Virus record (IMG/VR): IMGVR_UViG_3300044808_000019
Span: 1 to 47,068 of that record
DNA length: 47,068 bases
Source of the DNA: a virus
Reading direction: 5' to 3' (one strand)
The notes under the pieces were generated by a model. It was not told the origin of the DNA. It saw only the letters and a list, made by a program, of their open reading frames with translations, and ran no database searches. Positions 45,715 to 47,068 of the stretch are shown here, one piece after another; positions within the stretch are counted from its first letter, which is position 1; the number at the start of each line of letters is the position of its first letter. A program made the translations under genes and the position numbers.

Positions 45715-47068
45715 CTAGGGGGTGACGGAAGCAAGTACGGTAAACTCGCCGTTTTTATATTTGCGCGGTGGGAGAAGGCCGTATGACCATTCTAGGCGGA
45801 TTCCGTCAGGTTCATGGTGTGCAACGGCAAGCAGTTCGCCGTCTGGCGTCGAAACTAGGACTATATCGCAGTTTTGGAAGGTGGATTTAACATCTAGCTC
45901 GATAACGTCGCCCTTGCGCACGTCAACCCCGATCAAACTATTGTCGGGCACTAACACTATTCTCGCGTCAGGAATCATATGAGGAACGCGGAATGGTATC
46001 ACGTTATTGTCATAAGTTAGCGGAGGGCGGGGCATTTCTTCGTCAGCCATTCGTTCGCCAATTTCTTTGTCCATAACCCTAGCGGCTTTCGCCATAACCT
46101 CGCCGTTGCCCGCTTGGTCTGCCACTCGGTACGCGCGTCTGAATTGCGCCCTTGCTTCTGCAACTCTTTGCTGTCGCGCTTGCGCGACACCTAAAGTCAG
46201 CAGTGCTTCGGGGAGTGCCCAAAGTTCCCCGCCACCTTCAAGTGCTTTGACGCTGGAAAGGGCAAACCGTTCCGCTTTGAGGTAATCTTGCTGCGCCAAA
46301 TATACCTGAGCAAGAGATTCCTCAACTTGAGTTTGATAGCCGGGATTGCTTAGTGAAGATAGAATGTTATGTGCGCATTCTAGGTGCTCAATTGCTTTTG
46401 GAAAATCGCCGACATTGAGGAAAAGGTTGCCGAAGTTGTTTTCAATAGATGCGCGGTTTGCCTCATCACCGGCCTGCTCATAATGATAGCTGGCAGCTTC
46501 GTACTCCATGCACGCAGCATCCACATGCATCTCTTTATCTGCGGCTTTATCAGATAAGGCTATAAGTGCGTCATGGGCTGCGGCCAACGTGCCGTGATAA
46601 CGACCTTTGTAGTTATGATCTGCTATCAATTCAAATGTTAACGCAAACTCTTTATATAAATTTACGATCTCATTATAGTTATGAAGTGCATACTCAACCC
46701 CGCCAAGCATGATCACAGATTTAGCGGTTAGTTCGTCCGGCCGACCTTCAAGACGTTTTAGGCACTTCGCCAACATCCCCCTTGCTATAAGCAATTTGTT
46801 TTCCCGGCGCAAACATTTTGCATATTCAATATCCGCTTCAATCTCTCCCTGCTCGTATCCTATTGCCGCAAAAAGTATCCTGCTTTCGGCTATTAGATTT
46901 CGCGCTGAAACCTGCATTCCTACAATCTCTTCTGCCTGCCCTACATATCCACTGAGGCTTCCAACTCGCAATAAAACATTAGCCGCGAGATGCGTCGGCA
47001 AGTAATCAACATCAGGGCGCGCGCCCGGTACAGTCCAAAACCGGCCGAGGCATTCCCCGGCTTCAACA
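45715..47068 (-). CDS. TPR regulator with LexA/S24-like C-terminal domain (5' truncated)
   Basis: The frame stays open to the window edge, so the N-terminus is missing; at least 450 residues are present. Several TPR-type helical repeats run through most of it: YEAASYHYEQAGDEANRASI and ENNFGNLFLNVGDFPKAIEH are clear examples. The last 90 residues (IVLVPDNSLIGVDVRKGDVI, CDIVLVSTPDGELLAVAHHE) resemble the S24/LexA repressor domain, without a certain catalytic Ser-Lys pair. From memory, such TPR proteins with S24-like or HTH ends are common in Acidobacteriota. It probably binds the operator next to its 3' end or senses a signal; a DNA-binding domain would lie outside the window. Confidence 0.7.
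   Translation of the reverse strand, partial: VEAGECLGRFWTVPGARPDVDYLPTHLAANVLLRVGSLSGYVGQAEEIVGMQVSARNLIAESRILFAAIGYEQGEIEADIEYAKCLRRENKLLIARGMLAKCLKRLEGRPDELTAKSVIMLGGVEYALHNYNEIVNLYKEFALTFELIADHNYKGRYHGTLAAAHDALIALSDKAADKEMHVDAACMEYEAASYHYEQAGDEANRASIENNFGNLFLNVGDFPKAIEHLECAHNILSSLSNPGYQTQVEESLAQVYLAQQDYLKAERFALSSVKALEGGGELWALPEALLTLGVAQARQQRVAEARAQFRRAYRVADQAGNGEVMAKAARVMDKEIGERMADEEMPRPPLTYDNNVIPFRVPHMIPDARIVLVPDNSLIGVDVRKGDVIELDVKSTFQNCDIVLVSTPDGELLAVAHHEPDGIRLEWSYGLLPPRKYKNGEFTVLASVTP

Noticed and set aside
1-47068. CRISPR array or integrase/att sites
   Set aside because: No regularly spaced repeats with spacers and no recombinase-type protein were seen anywhere in the window.

Overview
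The window looks like most of the genome of a tailed phage with a long non-contractile tail (siphovirus type), and possibly of a phage-plasmid. Genes are packed with ATGA, GTGA and TAATG overlaps. Small subunit terminase, large subunit terminase, portal, scaffold, decoration protein, capsid, connector genes, tail tube, tail chaperones, tape measure, tail tip and fibre follow one another on the + strand. No rRNA, complete canonical tRNA, CRISPR array or integrase was seen. The truncated regulator at the right edge has a TPR arrangement that I associate from memory with Acidobacteriota (Blastocatellia) proteins, so such a host is my best guess. That guess is not proven by the sequence.

Region by region. 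(1) 1-7761, + strand: replication and DNA metabolism. It holds a primase-like protein, a helix-turn-helix replication-type protein, a 585-base spacer with an operator-like inverted repeat, an adenine methyltransferase, many small unknown genes, and a RusA-type Holliday junction resolvase, and it ends at a strong terminator. (2) 7813-11938, +: lysis and accessory genes. It holds an M15 peptidase endolysin, holin-like membrane proteins, a lipoprotein, a structured RNA candidate, and a complete stand-alone CheY-like receiver protein. (3) 11970-21668 (22187), +: packaging and head genes, interrupted at 15.7-16.0 kb by a probable independent RNA gene with tRNA-like arms, its own promoter and a terminator. 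(4) 22211-23634: a moron-like insert holding a - strand lipoprotein, an exported protein and a zinc-ribbon membrane protein. (5) 23661-35286, +: a short leader RNA, then the tail genes. These include a -1 frameshift between the tail chaperones, a tape measure with an embedded M15-like peptidase motif, and a tail protein ending in a serine alpha/beta hydrolase. (6) 35320-37829, -: small accessory genes. (7) 37935-39932, +: excisionase/MerR-type DNA-binding protein, ParA, and a winged-helix protein whose coding sequence holds CCCAAC repeat arrays. (8) 39918-45639, -: an operon-like run of about 20 small genes, many with zinc-binding cysteines, under a strong promoter with a perfect 10-base inverted-repeat operator. 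(9) 45715-47068, -: a TPR protein with a LexA/S24-like C-terminal domain, cut by the window edge, which is the best candidate for the master repressor or sensor.

How it fits together (inference): the TPR/S24-like regulator and the HTH protein probably control the switch between maintenance and the early - strand operon. ParA with its neighbour would keep the element as a plasmid. The + strand replication genes feed DNA to the terminase. The late genes build the particle. At least two short structured transcripts with extended -10 promoters lie at module borders and may tune late expression.
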